Shown piece by piece: positions 1 to 12,139 of a stretch of DNA of 64,000 bases (positions are counted from its first letter, which is position 1; the number at the start of each line of letters is the position of its first letter). The notes under the pieces were generated by a model. The model did no database searches, was not told where the DNA came from, and saw only the letters and a list, made by a program, of their open reading frames with translations. Source of the DNA: Pelagibacterales bacterium SAG-MED20 (GTDB taxonomy: Bacteria; Pseudomonadota; Alphaproteobacteria; Pelagibacterales; Pelagibacteraceae); assembly GCA_014653975.1 (NCBI GenBank), contig JACWDR010000001.1:1-64000 (forward strand), written 5' to 3'. Made by a program: the position numbers and the translations under genes.

Positions 1-5
1 AACTT

Positions 6-899
6 ATGAGCACTACAATAAAAAGCAACTTACCTGCACTTTCAAATGAAGGTGGTCTATCTGCCTACCTTGAGCAAATTAAGAAGTTTCCAATGTTGGC
101 TGCGGAAGAAGAATATATGTTGGCTAAAAATTGGAAAACAAATGGTAATGTTAAAGCAGCTGAAAAACTTGTGACAAGTCATCTTAGACTAGTTGCTAAA
201 ATTGCTATGGGTTACAAAGGATATGGTCTTCCAGTAAATGAAATGATTTCAGAGGGAAACGTTGGTTTGATGCAAGCAGTCAAAAAATTTGAACCTGAAA
301 AAGGTTTTAGATTGGCTACATATGCGATGTGGTGGATTAGGGCTTCAATTCAAGAGTATATCTTGAGATCTTGGAGTTTAGTTAAGATAGGAACAACTAC
401 GGCTCAAAAAAAATTATTTTTTAATTTAAAAAAAATAAAAAATCAAATTGCACCTCAATCAGAGGGAGATTTAAGACCTGAGCATGTAAATGAAATTGCA
501 AATAAATTAGATGTTAGTGAGAATGAGGTGGTTTCAATGAATAGAAGGCTTTCAGGTAAAGAGTTTTCTTTAAACGCACAGATTGGAGAAGATGGAGATG
601 AATGGCAAGATTGGTTGGTAGATAAAGAATTAGATCATGATCTTAAATTTTCACATCAAGAAGAAATGGAGCAAAGAAGAGGTTTGTTGAAAGAGTCAAT
701 AAAAATTTTGAATGATAGAGAACGAGAGATTTTATATTCGAGAAGATTAAATGATGATCCCACAACTTTAGAAGATTTGAGCAAAAAATATAAAATTAGT
801 CGAGAAAGAATCAGGCAAATAGAAAATAAAGCTTTTGAAAAACTTCAAAAACATATGCTAATTTCTGCTAAATCTAAAAATTTACTACCAGTAAACTAA
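6..899 (+). CDS. rpoH: RNA polymerase sigma-32 factor RpoH
   Basis: Sigma-70 family region 2 ([18 protein letters not shown]...[49 protein letters not shown]) and region 4 HTH; RpoH-type. Confidence 0.95.
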   Translation: MSTTIKSNLPALSNEGGLSAYLEQIKKFPMLAAEEEYMLAKNWKTNGNVKAAEKLVTSHLRLVAKIAMGYKGYGLPVNEMISEGNVGLMQAVKKFEPEKGFRLATYAMWWIRASIQEYILRSWSLVKIGTTTAQKKLFFNLKKIKNQIAPQSEGDLRPEHVNEIANKLDVSENEVVSMNRRLSGKEFSLNAQIGEDGDEWQDWLVDKELDHDLKFSHQEEMEQRRGLLKESIKILNDREREILYSRRLNDDPTTLEDLSKKYKISRERIRQIENKAFEKLQKHMLISAKSKNLLPVN

Positions 900-2188
900 G
901 CTTCAAAAGGGTTTTCTAAAAGAATTGTATCTTCTCTTTCTGGGCTTGTTGAAATACTTGATACTTTGGTACCAATAAAATCTTCTAATGCATAAATATA
1001 ATTTTTAGCATTTTCTGGAAGTTTTTCTATATTCTTAATCCCTTGAGTGGTAGTTTTCCATCCAGGAAACGTCTTATAAATAGGTTTAATTTTTAGTTGG
1101 TCTTCGACAGCAGCTGGAAGATAATTTATCTTTTTCCCATTTAATTCATATTCAACGCATACTTTGATTTCATCTAACTCATCAAGAACATCTAATTTAG
1201 TTAATGCGATTCCATCAATTCCAGAAATTTTAATTGTTTGTCTAACTAAAACTCCATCGAACCAACCACACCTTCTTTTTCTACTCGTTACAGTTCCAAA
1301 TTCTTTACCTCTTGAACCAAGTAATTCTCCAGTTTTGTCATTTAATTCTGTGGGAAAAGGACCTTCACCTACCCTAGTAGTATATGCTTTTGTAATACCG
1401 AGAACGTAATGAATAGAATTTGGTCCACAACCAGTGCCTGTTGCAGCACTAGATGCAACGGTGTTTGATGATGTTACAAAGGGATATGTTCCGTGATCTA
1501 CATCTAGCAAAATTCCTTGAGCTCCCTCAAATAATATTTTTTTTTTTTGTTTTTTAAATTCGTCGATTCTAAGCCAAACTGGTTGAGAAAACTTTAATAT
1601 TTCTGGGGCTATTTTTAATAGGTCTTTTTTTAATTTTTCCTTTTCAAAAATTTTTTTTCCCAAGCCTTTTCTAATTGCATTATGGTGAAGAAGAACAGTT
1701 TCTAATCTGTGATCGAGATTGCTTTCAGATCTTAAATCCATAACGCGAATAGACCTTCTGCCAACTTTATCTTCATAAGCTGGTCCAATTCCACGCCTAG
1801 TAGTACCAATTTTTCCTTTACCTGCTGCATCTTCTCTTATTTCATCCATTTCTCTATGAAAAGGTAAAATAAGATTTGCAGATTCTGAAATAATGAAATT
1901 ATTTACATTTACCTCAACTCCTTTAGATTTAATTTCTTCAATTTCTTCTAACAAGGCCCAGGGATCAACTACAACTCCATTTCCAATGATAGAGATTTTG
2001 TTTTTTCTTACAATCCCAGATGGGAGTAATCTTAATTTATATGTAATCCCATCAATTACTAATGTGTGCCCTGCGTTGTGTCCTCCTTGAAAACGAATAA
2101 CAACATCCGCCTGATTTGACAACCAGTCAACTATTTTTCCTTTTCCTTCGTCTCCCCACTGTGAACCAACGACTACTACATTTTTCAT
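896..2188 (-). CDS. purA: Adenylosuccinate synthetase
   Basis: [21 protein letters not shown]-loop, [14 protein letters not shown], full length 430 aa. Confidence 0.98.
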   Translation of the reverse strand: MKNVVVVGSQWGDEGKGKIVDWLSNQADVVIRFQGGHNAGHTLVIDGITYKLRLLPSGIVRKNKISIIGNGVVVDPWALLEEIEEIKSKGVEVNVNNFIISESANLILPFHREMDEIREDAAGKGKIGTTRRGIGPAYEDKVGRRSIRVMDLRSESNLDHRLETVLLHHNAIRKGLGKKIFEKEKLKKDLLKIAPEILKFSQPVWLRIDEFKKQKKKILFEGAQGILLDVDHGTYPFVTSSNTVASSAATGTGCGPNSIHYVLGITKAYTTRVGEGPFPTELNDKTGELLGSRGKEFGTVTSRKRRCGWFDGVLVRQTIKISGIDGIALTKLDVLDELDEIKVCVEYELNGKKINYLPAAVEDQLKIKPIYKTFPGWKTTTQGIKNIEKLPENAKNYIYALEDFIGTKVSSISTSPEREDTILLENPFEA

Positions 2189-3000
2189 TATTTAAAATTT
2201 TTTTTTATTGTTATTGAGCTTAAATGGTTTATTGGACCATGGCCTTTACCAAGGTTAAGGTTAGATCTAATAGATTTGTTTACATACTTAGTGGCTAGCT
2301 CACAAGAATTCTTTAAGCTTTTTCCACATGAAAAGAATGTAGATATAGCAGATGAAAGTGTACATCCTGTTCCATGTGTATTACTAGTTGTAATTCTTTT
2401 ATTTTTAATGACCATAATTTCTTTTTTATTTACAAAAATATCTTGAACAATTTTAGAATTTAAATGTCCACCTTTTATAAAAACATTTTTAGCCCCTAAG
2501 TCAATTAATGTACTTGCTGCATGAATCATGTCTTCTTTAGTTTTTATTTTAATTCCAGCTAATATTTCAGCTTCAGGGACATTTGGTGTTATTAAACTAA
2601 CTTTTTTTATTAGCTTATTTTTTAATATTAGAATTGCCTCATCATCAATTAGCTTGGCACCCCCTTTTGCAACCATTACTGGATCTAAAACTACCTTTTT
2701 AACTTTAATTAAGTCTAATGAATTAATTACAGATTTAATTACTTTTGAAGAATGCAGCATCCCGATCTTTAAGGCATCTGGTTTAATATCTTTTGAAGTA
2801 AATTCAATCTGATTAGAAATTTCTTTAGCGTCAATGGGGATTATTGATTTAACACCAGTTGTATTTTGAGTTGTTATTGCTGTTATTGCAGTCATTGCAT
2901 ATGAACCTAAAGCAGTTATGGTTTTAATATCTGCTTGAATACCCGCTCCACCAGATGAGTCCGAACCTGCTATAACTAATATTTTGGATTTAGGTTTCAA
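2188..3000 (-). CDS. thiD: Hydroxymethylpyrimidine/phosphomethylpyrimidine kinase
   Basis: [41 protein letters not shown] and [11 protein letters not shown] motifs. Confidence 0.95.
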   Translation of the reverse strand: MKPKSKILVIAGSDSSGGAGIQADIKTITALGSYAMTAITAITTQNTTGVKSIIPIDAKEISNQIEFTSKDIKPDALKIGMLHSSKVIKSVINSLDLIKVKKVVLDPVMVAKGGAKLIDDEAILILKNKLIKKVSLITPNVPEAEILAGIKIKTKEDMIHAASTLIDLGAKNVFIKGGHLNSKIVQDIFVNKKEIMVIKNKRITTSNTHGTGCTLSSAISTFFSCGKSLKNSCELATKYVNKSIRSNLNLGKGHGPINHLSSITIKKNFK

Positions 3001-3001
3001 T

Positions 3002-4333
3002 TTATCTAATTCTTTTTTTTATAATTTTAACACATTTTTCAAGTAGCTTTTTATTTTCACTTTCACCCATTATTCTAATCTTAGACTCTGTTCCAGATTT
3101 TCTTACCAATATTCTTCCGATTCCTTTAATTAGTTTTTCCGCTTTTTTTATGGCACTTTTTACTTCACCGTTATTAATTATTCTCTTATCTTTTACTTCA
3201 ATATTTTCTAATATTTGAGGTGTTTTTTTAAAAGTGTCAAAAAAGATACTAGCTTTTTTTCCTTTTCTTAGAGAAAATAAAGTCTCTAGTGCAACTAGTA
3301 ACCCATCACCAGTCGTTGCAAATTTACCTAAAATTATATGTCCAGACTGCTCTCCTCCTAAGTTAAAGTTATTTTTTTGCATTTTTTCTTTTACATATCG
3401 ATCACCAACATTAGCCCTTAAAAAATTTATCTTTTTTAATTTAAAAAAATTTTCTAAACCATAATTAGTCATCAGGGTTCCAATAACACCTCCTTTTAAC
3501 ATTTTTTTCTTTTTCCATCGAATAGCTAGAGCAGCAATTATCTGATCTCCATCAATCACATTTCCTTTTTCATCACACATGATTATTCTATCTGCATCAC
3601 CATCAAGAGAAATTCCAATACTTGCTTTATACTTTCTTACTGCAGATTTAATCTTATTAGGGAATGTTGAGCCACAATTTTTATTGATATTTAAACCATT
3701 TGGTTTTATTCCAATTGCAATTACATTTGCACCTAGACTTTTTAATAATTTAGGACCTGCTTTATATCCAGCACCATTTGCACAATCAATTACTATTTTT
3801 ATGCCTTTAAGGTCAAAACTTTTAGGAAAATTTTTTTTTAATATTTTAATATAGTTTTCATTTGCATTTTCTAATCTTTTAACTCTTCCTAATTCTTTTG
3901 GCTTTAATAAATTATTTTCAATATTCTTATCAATTAAATTTTCTATTCTTTTTTCAATTTTGTCTGATAATTTTAACCCGTCTGGGCCAAACAGCTTTAG
4001 TCCATTGTCATAATATGGGTTATGAGATGCTGTAATCATAATTCCCATATTTGCTTTCATAGTTTTTGTTAGCATCGCCAAACCGTTAGTAGGTAAAGGT
4101 CCCAGTGTAAAAACATGCATTCCTGCTGATGCGAGTCCCGAAACTAATGCAGGCTCGAGTGTATAGCCAGATAACCTAGTATCCTTAGCAATTATTGCTA
4201 TTTGTTTCTTTTTTTTTTGACTATTGAAGTATGTTCCTGAGGCTAGCCCAAATTTGAAAAACATATCTCCATTAATATGTTTGCTATTTACAGTTCCTCT
4301 TATTCCGTCTGTTCCAAAATATTTTTTTTTCAT
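3002..4333 (-). CDS. glmM: Phosphoglucosamine mutase
   Basis: KYFGTDGIRGTVN, GIMITASHNPYYDNGLKLFG, DGDADR. Confidence 0.96.
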   Translation of the reverse strand: MKKKYFGTDGIRGTVNSKHINGDMFFKFGLASGTYFNSQKKKKQIAIIAKDTRLSGYTLEPALVSGLASAGMHVFTLGPLPTNGLAMLTKTMKANMGIMITASHNPYYDNGLKLFGPDGLKLSDKIEKRIENLIDKNIENNLLKPKELGRVKRLENANENYIKILKKNFPKSFDLKGIKIVIDCANGAGYKAGPKLLKSLGANVIAIGIKPNGLNINKNCGSTFPNKIKSAVRKYKASIGISLDGDADRIIMCDEKGNVIDGDQIIAALAIRWKKKKMLKGGVIGTLMTNYGLENFFKLKKINFLRANVGDRYVKEKMQKNNFNLGGEQSGHIILGKFATTGDGLLVALETLFSLRKGKKASIFFDTFKKTPQILENIEVKDKRIINNGEVKSAIKKAEKLIKGIGRILVRKSGTESKIRIMGESENKKLLEKCVKIIKKRIR

Positions 4334-5385
4334 TAATCTTTAAATAATTTTTTAAATACCTTTATGCTTTGTATTAACTCATTAACATCATGAATCCTTA
4401 AAATTTGAACACCTTGCATCATTGAATATAAACAAGAGGCTATCGACCCTCCAATTCTTTCCCTAGTATCATTTTTTCCAGATAATTCTTTAATAAATTT
4501 TTTTCTAGAAAGACCAAGTAATATAGGAAAACCAAGGGTATGAAAAATAGAAACTCTCTTTATTAAATTCATATTATGTTTCAGATTTTTTCCAAATCCA
4601 ATGCCTGGGTCTATTATTATTCTATTATGCTTTATACCTATTGATCTTAAAAATTTAATTCTTTCTTCAAAATAATCATATATGTCCAAAAGTTCATTTT
4701 TATATCTTGGATTGTTTTGCATATTTTCAGGTATACCCTGAGAGTGATGAATCACAAATGGAGTTTTATATTTTTTCAATATATTTATTGTTTCAGAATC
4801 ATAATTTAAACCCGAAACATCATTTACAAGTTTAATACCTAATTTTATCCCTTTTTTCATAATTTCTGACTTTCTAGTATCTATTGATAATGGGATTTTT
4901 TTGCTTGTTTTTCTAATTACATTTTTTATTCTCATCCATTCTTTTTTTGGATTTACAGGTTTAGATCCTGGTCTTGTAGATTCTCCACCAACGTCAACTA
5001 TATCTGCTCCAAATTTAAATAATTCTTTTGCATGATTTATTCCTTTATTTTTTTTATTAAAAATTCCTCCATCAGAAAAACTATCAGGTGTTAAATTTAA
5101 TATACCCATTATATTTGGAATTTTTTTAAAATCTAAATTGGAAAAGTTTTTTTTTTTTTTAATAATAATTTTTAGATCATTATTAATCTTTCTTTTTAAA
5201 GATATTGATAAATTTTTTAACTCTTTAAGGTTAATCGTCTTTTTTGAAAACCTTGATATAATTTCTATTTGATCGAATGATATTTCTTTATTTCCATTTA
5301 GAGGTAAAGTTTTTTTCTTTTTTACAAGTAATGCTGACTCTGTACCATAATAAAAATTACACACCCTTGTGTAATATCTTAACAT
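4333..5385 (-). CDS. folP: Dihydropteroate synthase (with N-terminal extension)
   Basis: IMGILNLTPDSFSDGG, DVGGESTRPGSKPV, IDPGIGFGK motifs. Confidence 0.93.
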   Translation of the reverse strand: MLRYYTRVCNFYYGTESALLVKKKKTLPLNGNKEISFDQIEIISRFSKKTINLKELKNLSISLKRKINNDLKIIIKKKKNFSNLDFKKIPNIMGILNLTPDSFSDGGIFNKKNKGINHAKELFKFGADIVDVGGESTRPGSKPVNPKKEWMRIKNVIRKTSKKIPLSIDTRKSEIMKKGIKLGIKLVNDVSGLNYDSETINILKKYKTPFVIHHSQGIPENMQNNPRYKNELLDIYDYFEERIKFLRSIGIKHNRIIIDPGIGFGKNLKHNMNLIKRVSIFHTLGFPILLGLSRKKFIKELSGKNDTRERIGGSIASCLYSMMQGVQILRIHDVNELIQSIKVFKKLFKD

Positions 5386-5391
5386 TAATTT

Positions 5392-7284
5392 TTAGTGGAC
5401 TATTTTTGGCTTAAGGCCCATTGATCCCAGGGCTGATCCCTTTTCTTCATCTTCAACTTTTAAATCTTCTTTATTGCTAGGATATATGTTTTTATTTATC
5501 AGATTTTCTATCTCTTCACCTGATAAAGTTTCGTAGGTTAAAAGCGCTTTGGCCAATTTGTGTAAATCTTCAAGTTTTTCTGTTAGAATTTTTCTTGCTC
5601 TTTCATACCCTTTGTCTACAATTTTTCTTATTTCAGAGTCTACTTTTCTTGATGTTTCCTCAGACATATTTTGAGTTCTTGCTACAGATCTTCCTAAAAA
5701 TACCTCTTCTTCATTTTCGCCATATGCAACAGGTCCTAATTCTTTACTAAGCCCAGCCCTCATTACCATTGCTCTTGCTCTTTTAGTTGCCTGCTCAATA
5801 TCACTTGAGGCTCCCGTTGTTACTTTATCTTCACCAAAAATAATTTCTTCAGCAACTCTTCCTCCCATAGCTATTGCCAATTGAGCATGTAGTTGTTCAC
5901 GTGTTTGTGATAATTCATCTCTTTCAGGAAGTTGCATCACCATTCCTAAAGCTCTACCACGTGGTATGATTGTTGCTTTATGAATTGGGTGTGCTGCATT
6001 TTCATTGATAGTTACTATTGCATGACCTGCCTCATGATAGGCAGTTAAAGTTTTTTCTTCCTCTGTCATTACCATTGACCTTCTTTCAGAGCCCATCATA
6101 ACTTTATCTCTGGCTTCCTCAAATTCAACTAATGTTACTATTCTTTTGTTTTTTCTAGCAGCAAGTAATGCGGCTTCATTAACTATATTAGCTAAGTCAG
6201 CTCCGGAGAAACCTGGTGTTCCTCTTGCAACAGTTCTTAAATTTACATCTGGTGCCATTTTGATTTTTTTAACATGAACCTTTAATATTTTTTCTCTTCC
6301 AATAATATCAGGAAGTCCAACAACTACTTGTCTATCAAATCTGCCTGGTCTCAATAAAGCTGGATCTAATACATCAGGTCTGTTTGTTGCAGCAATAATT
6401 ATTACTCCTTCATTAGTATCAAACCCATCCATTTCAACTAACAATTGGTTCAAAGTTTGCTCTCGTTCGTCATTTCCCCCACCTAAACCTGCACCTCTAC
6501 TTCTTCCAACCGCATCTATCTCATCAATAAAAATAATACAGGGTGAATTTTTTTTACCTTGTTCGAACATATCTCTGACTCTTGAGGCTCCAACTCCAAC
6601 AAACATTTCAACAAAATCTGATCCTGATATAGTGAAGAAAGGAACTCCTGCTTCTCCTGCTATTGCTCTTGCAAGTAAAGTTTTACCTGTTCCAGGTTGG
6701 CCAACCAATAAACAGCCTCTTGGTATTTTTCCACCTAGTCTGCTAAATTTTTTTGGGTCTTTTAAAAATTGAACAACTTCTTCAACTTCTTCCTTTGCCT
6801 CTTCAACGCCTGCAACATCATCAAATGTTACTTTACCTTTTAGTTCATTCATCATTTTTGCTTTGGATTTTCCAAAACCCATAGCACCACCCTTACCACC
6901 TTGCATTTGTCTCATGAAGAAAATCCAAACTGCAATTAACAATAACATTGGGAACCAAGACAATAGAACTCCAAATAAAGATGGCATTTTATCTTCTTTA
7001 GGTGCTGCTGAAATACTTACTCCTTTAGTAGATAATTTTTCAATTAAGTTTGGGTCGTTAGGTGAATACGTTGAAAAAGAATTTCCATTTGAAAGAACTC
7101 CTTTGATATTGTTTCCCTGTATTTCGACTTTAACTACTTCACCATTATCAACGGATGTTAAAAATTCTGAAAATATTATTGTGTCTTTTCCCCTAACATT
7201 CGACTGAGGGTTTTTAAACATATTATAAAGCCCAATAGTTAAAAAAACTATGACAGCCCACATTGCTAGATTTTTTATATTCAT
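5392..7284 (-). CDS. ftsH: ATP-dependent zinc metalloprotease FtsH
   Basis: AAA+ Walker [32 protein letters not shown] zinc motif. Confidence 0.98.
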   Translation of the reverse strand: MNIKNLAMWAVIVFLTIGLYNMFKNPQSNVRGKDTIIFSEFLTSVDNGEVVKVEIQGNNIKGVLSNGNSFSTYSPNDPNLIEKLSTKGVSISAAPKEDKMPSLFGVLLSWFPMLLLIAVWIFFMRQMQGGKGGAMGFGKSKAKMMNELKGKVTFDDVAGVEEAKEEVEEVVQFLKDPKKFSRLGGKIPRGCLLVGQPGTGKTLLARAIAGEAGVPFFTISGSDFVEMFVGVGASRVRDMFEQGKKNSPCIIFIDEIDAVGRSRGAGLGGGNDEREQTLNQLLVEMDGFDTNEGVIIIAATNRPDVLDPALLRPGRFDRQVVVGLPDIIGREKILKVHVKKIKMAPDVNLRTVARGTPGFSGADLANIVNEAALLAARKNKRIVTLVEFEEARDKVMMGSERRSMVMTEEEKTLTAYHEAGHAIVTINENAAHPIHKATIIPRGRALGMVMQLPERDELSQTREQLHAQLAIAMGGRVAEEIIFGEDKVTTGASSDIEQATKRARAMVMRAGLSKELGPVAYGENEEEVFLGRSVARTQNMSEETSRKVDSEIRKIVDKGYERARKILTEKLEDLHKLAKALLTYETLSGEEIENLINKNIYPSNKEDLKVEDEEKGSALGSMGLKPKIVH

Positions 7285-7350
7285 AGGGATAAGATAATAA
7301 TTATTATCAATTAAACAAGTGTCAAATTGCTACAAAATTTAAAATATAAG

Positions 7351-8385
7351 CTATTTTTCTTTAGAAATTAATATAGTTTTACCAACTCTATCTATGTAGC
7401 AGCCACCGAGAGTAACCTTTGAAAATGACTTATCATTAATTAGGTTAATTATGTTATTTATACTTTTTCCTCTGACCGGGTAATATTTTTTACCGACATT
7501 TTGAATAATTTTTGTTAAAGATCTAAAAATTATCTCATGCGATTGATCAAAAAAATTTTGACTTAATATGCAAATATTTTTCCTTTTTAAATAAATTGCA
7601 TTTTTTTTTAAATTTCTATCTACATAAAATTTTATAGATGTATCTGAGTCTTTCAAATTATTTATAGTAAGTATAAATTTTTTTTTATCTAAACCCTCTT
7701 TTTCAAGTGAATGAAGTAGAGCTCTAATTCTAGTTCTCTTATAGTCTTTATTAATATTTGAAGGATCTTTAACAAAAAAATTGAATACTTCATCACAAAG
7801 ATAGATTAAATCTGTTTTTTCTAAATTTAATAATGGTCTTAAAATTTCTAAATTTTGATTTTTATATTTTACTTTCTGATCAAAAGAAATTAATCCATTT
7901 AATCCACTTCCTCTTACAATTCTGATTAAAAAATTTTCAAATAAGTCATTTAAATGGTGTCCTGTTAATAAATATTCAATATTATTTTTTTTACACTCAT
8001 TTGCTAGTAACGAAAATCTTTTTTCTCTAGCTGCTGATGATATATTTCTTAAAGGTTTTTTTCCATTCCATACTAAGATTTTACAATTAATATTAATCTT
8101 TTTTAAAACATCTTTAACTTTTTGAGCTTCTAATGAAGATTCTTTTCGAAGTTTATGATCAACTATAAAATATTCAACTTTTATATTATTGATTAAAGAA
8201 TAACATTTGGTCAAATAAGCAAGTGCTAAGCTATCTGGGCCTCCAGAAACAGCCACCGCTAAACTATCTTTAAAATTTAAGGAAGCTGAAAATTCCTTGA
8301 ATAATTTGAATATTTTTTTTTTACTTAGATGGTTGAGAATTTTTTTATGAGTTTTGTTTTGAGCACTCAAATTTTTTGGATTCAT
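7351..8385 (-). CDS. tilS: tRNA(Ile)-lysidine synthetase; ORF track start at 8445, internal Met at 8385 preferred
   Basis: AVSGGPDSLALAYL PP-loop (SGGxDS), HHLNDLFENFLIRIVRGSG. Confidence 0.9.
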   Translation of the reverse strand: MNPKNLSAQNKTHKKILNHLSKKKIFKLFKEFSASLNFKDSLAVAVSGGPDSLALAYLTKCYSLINNIKVEYFIVDHKLRKESSLEAQKVKDVLKKININCKILVWNGKKPLRNISSAAREKRFSLLANECKKNNIEYLLTGHHLNDLFENFLIRIVRGSGLNGLISFDQKVKYKNQNLEILRPLLNLEKTDLIYLCDEVFNFFVKDPSNINKDYKRTRIRALLHSLEKEGLDKKKFILTINNLKDSDTSIKFYVDRNLKKNAIYLKRKNICILSQNFFDQSHEIIFRSLTKIIQNVGKKYYPVRGKSINNIINLINDKSFSKVTLGGCYIDRVGKTILISKEK

Positions 8386-9328
8386 ACTTTGCTTTTTGAA
8401 GTACTGATTGATTTGCTTTAGGATATTGTTTTTCAACTCCCTCAATCATTTTACAGCCTTGTTCTTTTTCTCCTATCTGAACCATTGATACACCAAGTTT
8501 TAACAAATTTATAGGTGCCTTATCACCTTTTGGATATTTTTGATATCCCTCTAAATATGCTGAGGCTGCATCAGTGTAGAGCTGCCTGATTCTGAATGTT
8601 TCTGCGTACCAATATTGAGCGTTACCAGCTAGTTCATGATCAGAATTTGAAGTAACAAACTCTCTAAACGCTCTTTCTGCTGTACTGTAATCACCCACCT
8701 TTAAAAAACTTGTAGCAAATTCATATTGTTGTTCTGGTGTTTCATCAGGAAGTATTTTTTGTTCTGCTTCAAATTTTTCAGTAACTATTGAAGCTGTAGT
8801 ATCTACTGATTGTATTTGTTGAGATGTTTCATTGTTTTCTGTATCTTTATAACTAATTGAACCTAAATCTTGAGGTTGCGAAGATCCAGGTAAGTTTTTT
8901 TCCAATTGATCATTCTGCTTAAAGGTTATTTTTTTATCCCCATTTACCGAAGATAAAACGTTTTCAATATCTTGAAATCTTACTTGATTGTCAGATTGTG
9001 TTTTGGATAGCCTATTAGACAATTTATCTAATTTAAAATTAATTTCCTCAAATTTATTTGTAAGTTCTTGAAATTGAGACTCAATTTCTGACAATTTTAA
9101 CAGGTGTCTTGTTAGAACATCCTCTGAATTTCCATCCAGATTTTTTTCATCATTTGAGTTTTTTACATCAACTGACCCTGAATAAATTGCTCGTTCAAGT
9201 GTCTTTAAATCTTTTTGAATTAATTCTAAAATTTCATTTAAATTATGGTTGTCTGCAAAAGAAATGTTGGCAAATAGGATAAATATGAATGATATCTTTA
9301 ACTGAATTATTTTTTTATAATTAAACAT
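8345..9328 (-). CDS. cpoB: Tol-Pal system protein CpoB/YbgF (TPR)
   Basis: Signal peptide, coiled coil, C-terminal TPRs (YEFATSFLKVGDYSTAERAFREFV...), adjacent to pal-tol. Confidence 0.88.
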   Translation of the reverse strand: MFNYKKIIQLKISFIFILFANISFADNHNLNEILELIQKDLKTLERAIYSGSVDVKNSNDEKNLDGNSEDVLTRHLLKLSEIESQFQELTNKFEEINFKLDKLSNRLSKTQSDNQVRFQDIENVLSSVNGDKKITFKQNDQLEKNLPGSSQPQDLGSISYKDTENNETSQQIQSVDTTASIVTEKFEAEQKILPDETPEQQYEFATSFLKVGDYSTAERAFREFVTSNSDHELAGNAQYWYAETFRIRQLYTDAASAYLEGYQKYPKGDKAPINLLKLGVSMVQIGEKEQGCKMIEGVEKQYPKANQSVLQKAKYESKKFECSKQNS

Positions 9329-9364
9329 TATATAATGATTTGTAATTATAATGATGGCAAAAAA

Positions 9365-9395
9365 AAGACCCTATACATAACATGCATAGGGTCTT
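9365..9395 (-). terminator. Rho-independent terminator downstream of pal
   Basis: Perfect 10-bp stem aagaccctat/atagggtctt (9365-9374 / 9386-9395), followed on the minus strand by an 8-nt U tract. Confidence 0.85.
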
Positions 9396-9411
9396 TAATA
9401 ATTTTGTTTTA

Positions 9412-9894
9412 TTAGTTAGCTTTTACTGTGACCGATCTTCTATTTTTTGACCAAGCTAAAGGATTAGATCCTGAGTCTACCGGTCTCTCCTTACCATAAC
9501 TTAATACTGAAATTCTGTCTGAAGAAATTCCATAAGTCATCAAGTAATCTTTAGCTGAATTGGCTCTTCTTTCACCTAATGCTAAATTGTACTCTCTAGT
9601 TCCTCTTTCATCTGCGTGACCTTCTAAGACTACATTGATATCTGAATTTTTTCTTAACCAAGCAGCCTGTTTTCTTAATGTTTCTCTAGAGGCTGTAGTT
9701 AAAACTGTTTCGTTAGTTGCAAAGAAAACTCTATCTGGTACTCCTGATGCTAAATATTCAACTGTATCAGTTCCTGTGTAAACGTCTCCTTGCATTTGAC
9801 CTATGCTTGCTTTTTTTTGTGTGGCACAAGCAGTTAATACCAAACTCGCGATTAATATTAAAAATCCGTTTTTTAAAATTTTACTTAAGTTCAT
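9412..9894 (-). CDS. pal: Peptidoglycan-associated lipoprotein Pal
   Basis: Lipobox LTAC, OmpA-like VVLEGHADERGTREYNLALGERRA. Confidence 0.96.
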   Translation of the reverse strand: MNLSKILKNGFLILIASLVLTACATQKKASIGQMQGDVYTGTDTVEYLASGVPDRVFFATNETVLTTASRETLRKQAAWLRKNSDINVVLEGHADERGTREYNLALGERRANSAKDYLMTYGISSDRISVLSYGKERPVDSGSNPLAWSKNRRSVTVKAN

Positions 9895-9979
9895 TATTGC
9901 TCCTTAATTCTTAATTGAATTACATACTTTTTCACAACTAATTAGATGTTTCAAGTTAAAAAATCAAGTGATTTAGCAA

Positions 9980-11323
9980 CTAATTACTTAATAATGATGA
10001 CCAGGATGGGTCAGAAGCATCAGTTTCGGTCTCCACAAGTTTCTCATTATATCCGGTTAAATCAATCGACCATAGTTTAGCAGAAAAACCCTCTCCTTTA
10101 GAGTTAGTTTTAGTTTCTCTATAAAATATTAATACTCTTCCATTTGGAGACCAAGATGGTGCTTCTTGGTAAAAGTTTTCAGTTAAAAGTCTTTCTCCAG
10201 TTCCATCTGTTCTCATGACACCAATGTAAAATTTACCTTTATGGAGTTTGGTAAATGCAATTAAATCTCCCCTTGGAGACCAAACAGGGGTTCCATAAAG
10301 ACCGTTCCCAAATGAAATTCTTTTTACATTTTTTCCATTACTTTCCATTACATAGATTTGTTGGTATTTGCTTCTATCAGAATTAAAAGCAATATATTTA
10401 CCGTCAGGCGAATATGAAGGAGATGTATCTATTGAGGGATGATTGGTAATTCTTTCAACAATTCTATTCTCAAGATTCATAGTGTAAATATCTGAGTTTC
10501 CGTCTTGAGCAAAACTCATTATGATTTTTTTTCCGTCTGGAGAAAATCTTGGTGCAAAAGTCATTCCAGGAAAATCACCTACTACCTCTTGCATACCTGT
10601 TTCAATATCAAGTAAATAAACTCTAGGTAAATTTCTAAAGTAAGAAAGGTATGTCACCATTTGATTTGTAGGACTAAATCTTGGAGTTAAAACTAATTCA
10701 TTTCCAAGTGTCAAAAATTTATTATTAAAACCATCTTGATCCATAATTGCTAGTTTTTTAATTCTTTTGGTTTTAGGGCCTTCTTCAGCAACATAAATTA
10801 TTCTAGTATCAAAATAACCTTTTTCTCCAGTTAGGCGCTCATAAACTTTGTCAGTTATTATATGACCAACTCTTCTCCAATTACTTGGTACAGTGGTAAA
10901 AGCTAAAGCCATCATTTCTTTTCCCGCTAAAACATCCCACAATCTAAACTCCACTCTTAACTTTTCATCCACGAATGTTACTTTACCAGTTATTAAAGCT
11001 TGAGCTTTTATTAAATTCCAATCTTCGAATCTTGGTTTTAAATTTGCTATTTCAGGTTTTTGAAGAAATGCATCTTTATCAAGAGGGTTAAATAAACCAG
11101 ATTGTTTTAAATTATTTTCAACAACAGCTGATATTGCAACTCCAAGATTTTCTTTTTTCAAAATTTTTTTAAAATTACTCTTTGAATTTTTATCTATAGA
11201 TAAAGGAGAAACGGCTATAGGCAATGGGCTCAAATTTCCTCTAGTAATATCAACCTCTATTAAAGCTTGGGCTTTAATCGGTAATATAAATAATAATAAT
11301 AATAATACTAATCTTAATAACAT
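9980..11323 (-). CDS. tolB: Tol-Pal translocation protein TolB; signal-peptide Met at 11323 preferred over track start 11353
   Basis: WD40-like PD40 repeats ([45 protein letters not shown]). Confidence 0.95.
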   Translation of the reverse strand: MLLRLVLLLLLFILPIKAQALIEVDITRGNLSPLPIAVSPLSIDKNSKSNFKKILKKENLGVAISAVVENNLKQSGLFNPLDKDAFLQKPEIANLKPRFEDWNLIKAQALITGKVTFVDEKLRVEFRLWDVLAGKEMMALAFTTVPSNWRRVGHIITDKVYERLTGEKGYFDTRIIYVAEEGPKTKRIKKLAIMDQDGFNNKFLTLGNELVLTPRFSPTNQMVTYLSYFRNLPRVYLLDIETGMQEVVGDFPGMTFAPRFSPDGKKIIMSFAQDGNSDIYTMNLENRIVERITNHPSIDTSPSYSPDGKYIAFNSDRSKYQQIYVMESNGKNVKRISFGNGLYGTPVWSPRGDLIAFTKLHKGKFYIGVMRTDGTGERLLTENFYQEAPSWSPNGRVLIFYRETKTNSKGEGFSAKLWSIDLTGYNEKLVETETDASDPSWSSLLSN

Positions 11324-11324
11324 T

Positions 11325-12134
11325 TTATCCTTCCAACATTTCTCTCGCATCAAAATTTAGCTGCAATTCTTTCCATCTTTCATATCCTGTGCTAGGGACT
11401 CTAAGAGGCTGACATAACTTTACAGCTCTTAGAGCACTTTCAGCTAAAACTTTATAAAACCCTTGTCCTGGTTTGTTCATTCTAGCATGATCAAGAATTT
11501 CAGATCTTATAATAGAACCATCAGGTTTCAATTGTAATCTAATTCTAACTAATAAATTTTCGTTATACGGTAATCCTAAAGGAATACTCCAACATCCAAA
11601 TATTTGAGCTTTTAGAGCATCTTCTTCACTAAGTGATAATCCTGATAAATCAACACTTTTATCTTGATCTTGGGTTACTTTATCTGATTTCTTATTTGTC
11701 TCTGCATTTTCAACTTTTGATTTATCAATTAATGCAGCAATATTATTTGGATCAAATAAATCTTTTTTTTCAAATTCAGAAACTTGTTTAATTTCGCTTT
11801 CTACTTTTTTAGGATTTTGTTTTTCATCTTTAATTTCTTCTACTTTTTTTATTTTTTCATCTGGTAATGGAATGGAGTCTGTCTTTTCTTTTTTTACTAT
11901 TTTGGGTGGCGCCTGTTCAGAAACAAGCTTTTTTTCTTTCTCCTTAACTTTTTCAATTATTTTTTTTGCTTTGGGAGCAAAGGGGATGTTGGTTTTATCT
12001 GTAATTTGAATAAGCTCAACTGAAACAATTGGGGGAAGGTCGATTGGTTTTTGTGACAAGAATGGTAAGCTCATAGCTGTAATCATAACAAGCATAATAT
12101 GAAGCCCAAAAGAAATAAAAACATTTCTATTCAA
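11325..12134 (-). CDS. tolA: TolA/TonB-C-type protein of the Tol-Pal system
   Basis: N-terminal TM, Lys/Glu-rich linker, C-terminal domain; position between tolB and tolR. Confidence 0.85.
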   Translation of the reverse strand: MNRNVFISFGLHIMLVMITAMSLPFLSQKPIDLPPIVSVELIQITDKTNIPFAPKAKKIIEKVKEKEKKLVSEQAPPKIVKKEKTDSIPLPDEKIKKVEEIKDEKQNPKKVESEIKQVSEFEKKDLFDPNNIAALIDKSKVENAETNKKSDKVTQDQDKSVDLSGLSLSEEDALKAQIFGCWSIPLGLPYNENLLVRIRLQLKPDGSIIRSEILDHARMNKPGQGFYKVLAESALRAVKLCQPLRVPSTGYERWKELQLNFDAREMLEG

Positions 12135-12139
12135 TTTAA

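Noticed and set aside
1164-1409. Antisense ORF inside purA (81 aa), and similar plus-strand ORFs opposite thiD, glmM, ftsH etc.
   Set aside because: Low-complexity shadows of strongly conserved genes; no recognisable domains.
1537-1548. T12 homopolymer in purA as a possible phase-variation tract
   Set aside because: Gene is full length in frame and essential; encodes a Lys-rich stretch; AT-rich genome readily yields such runs.
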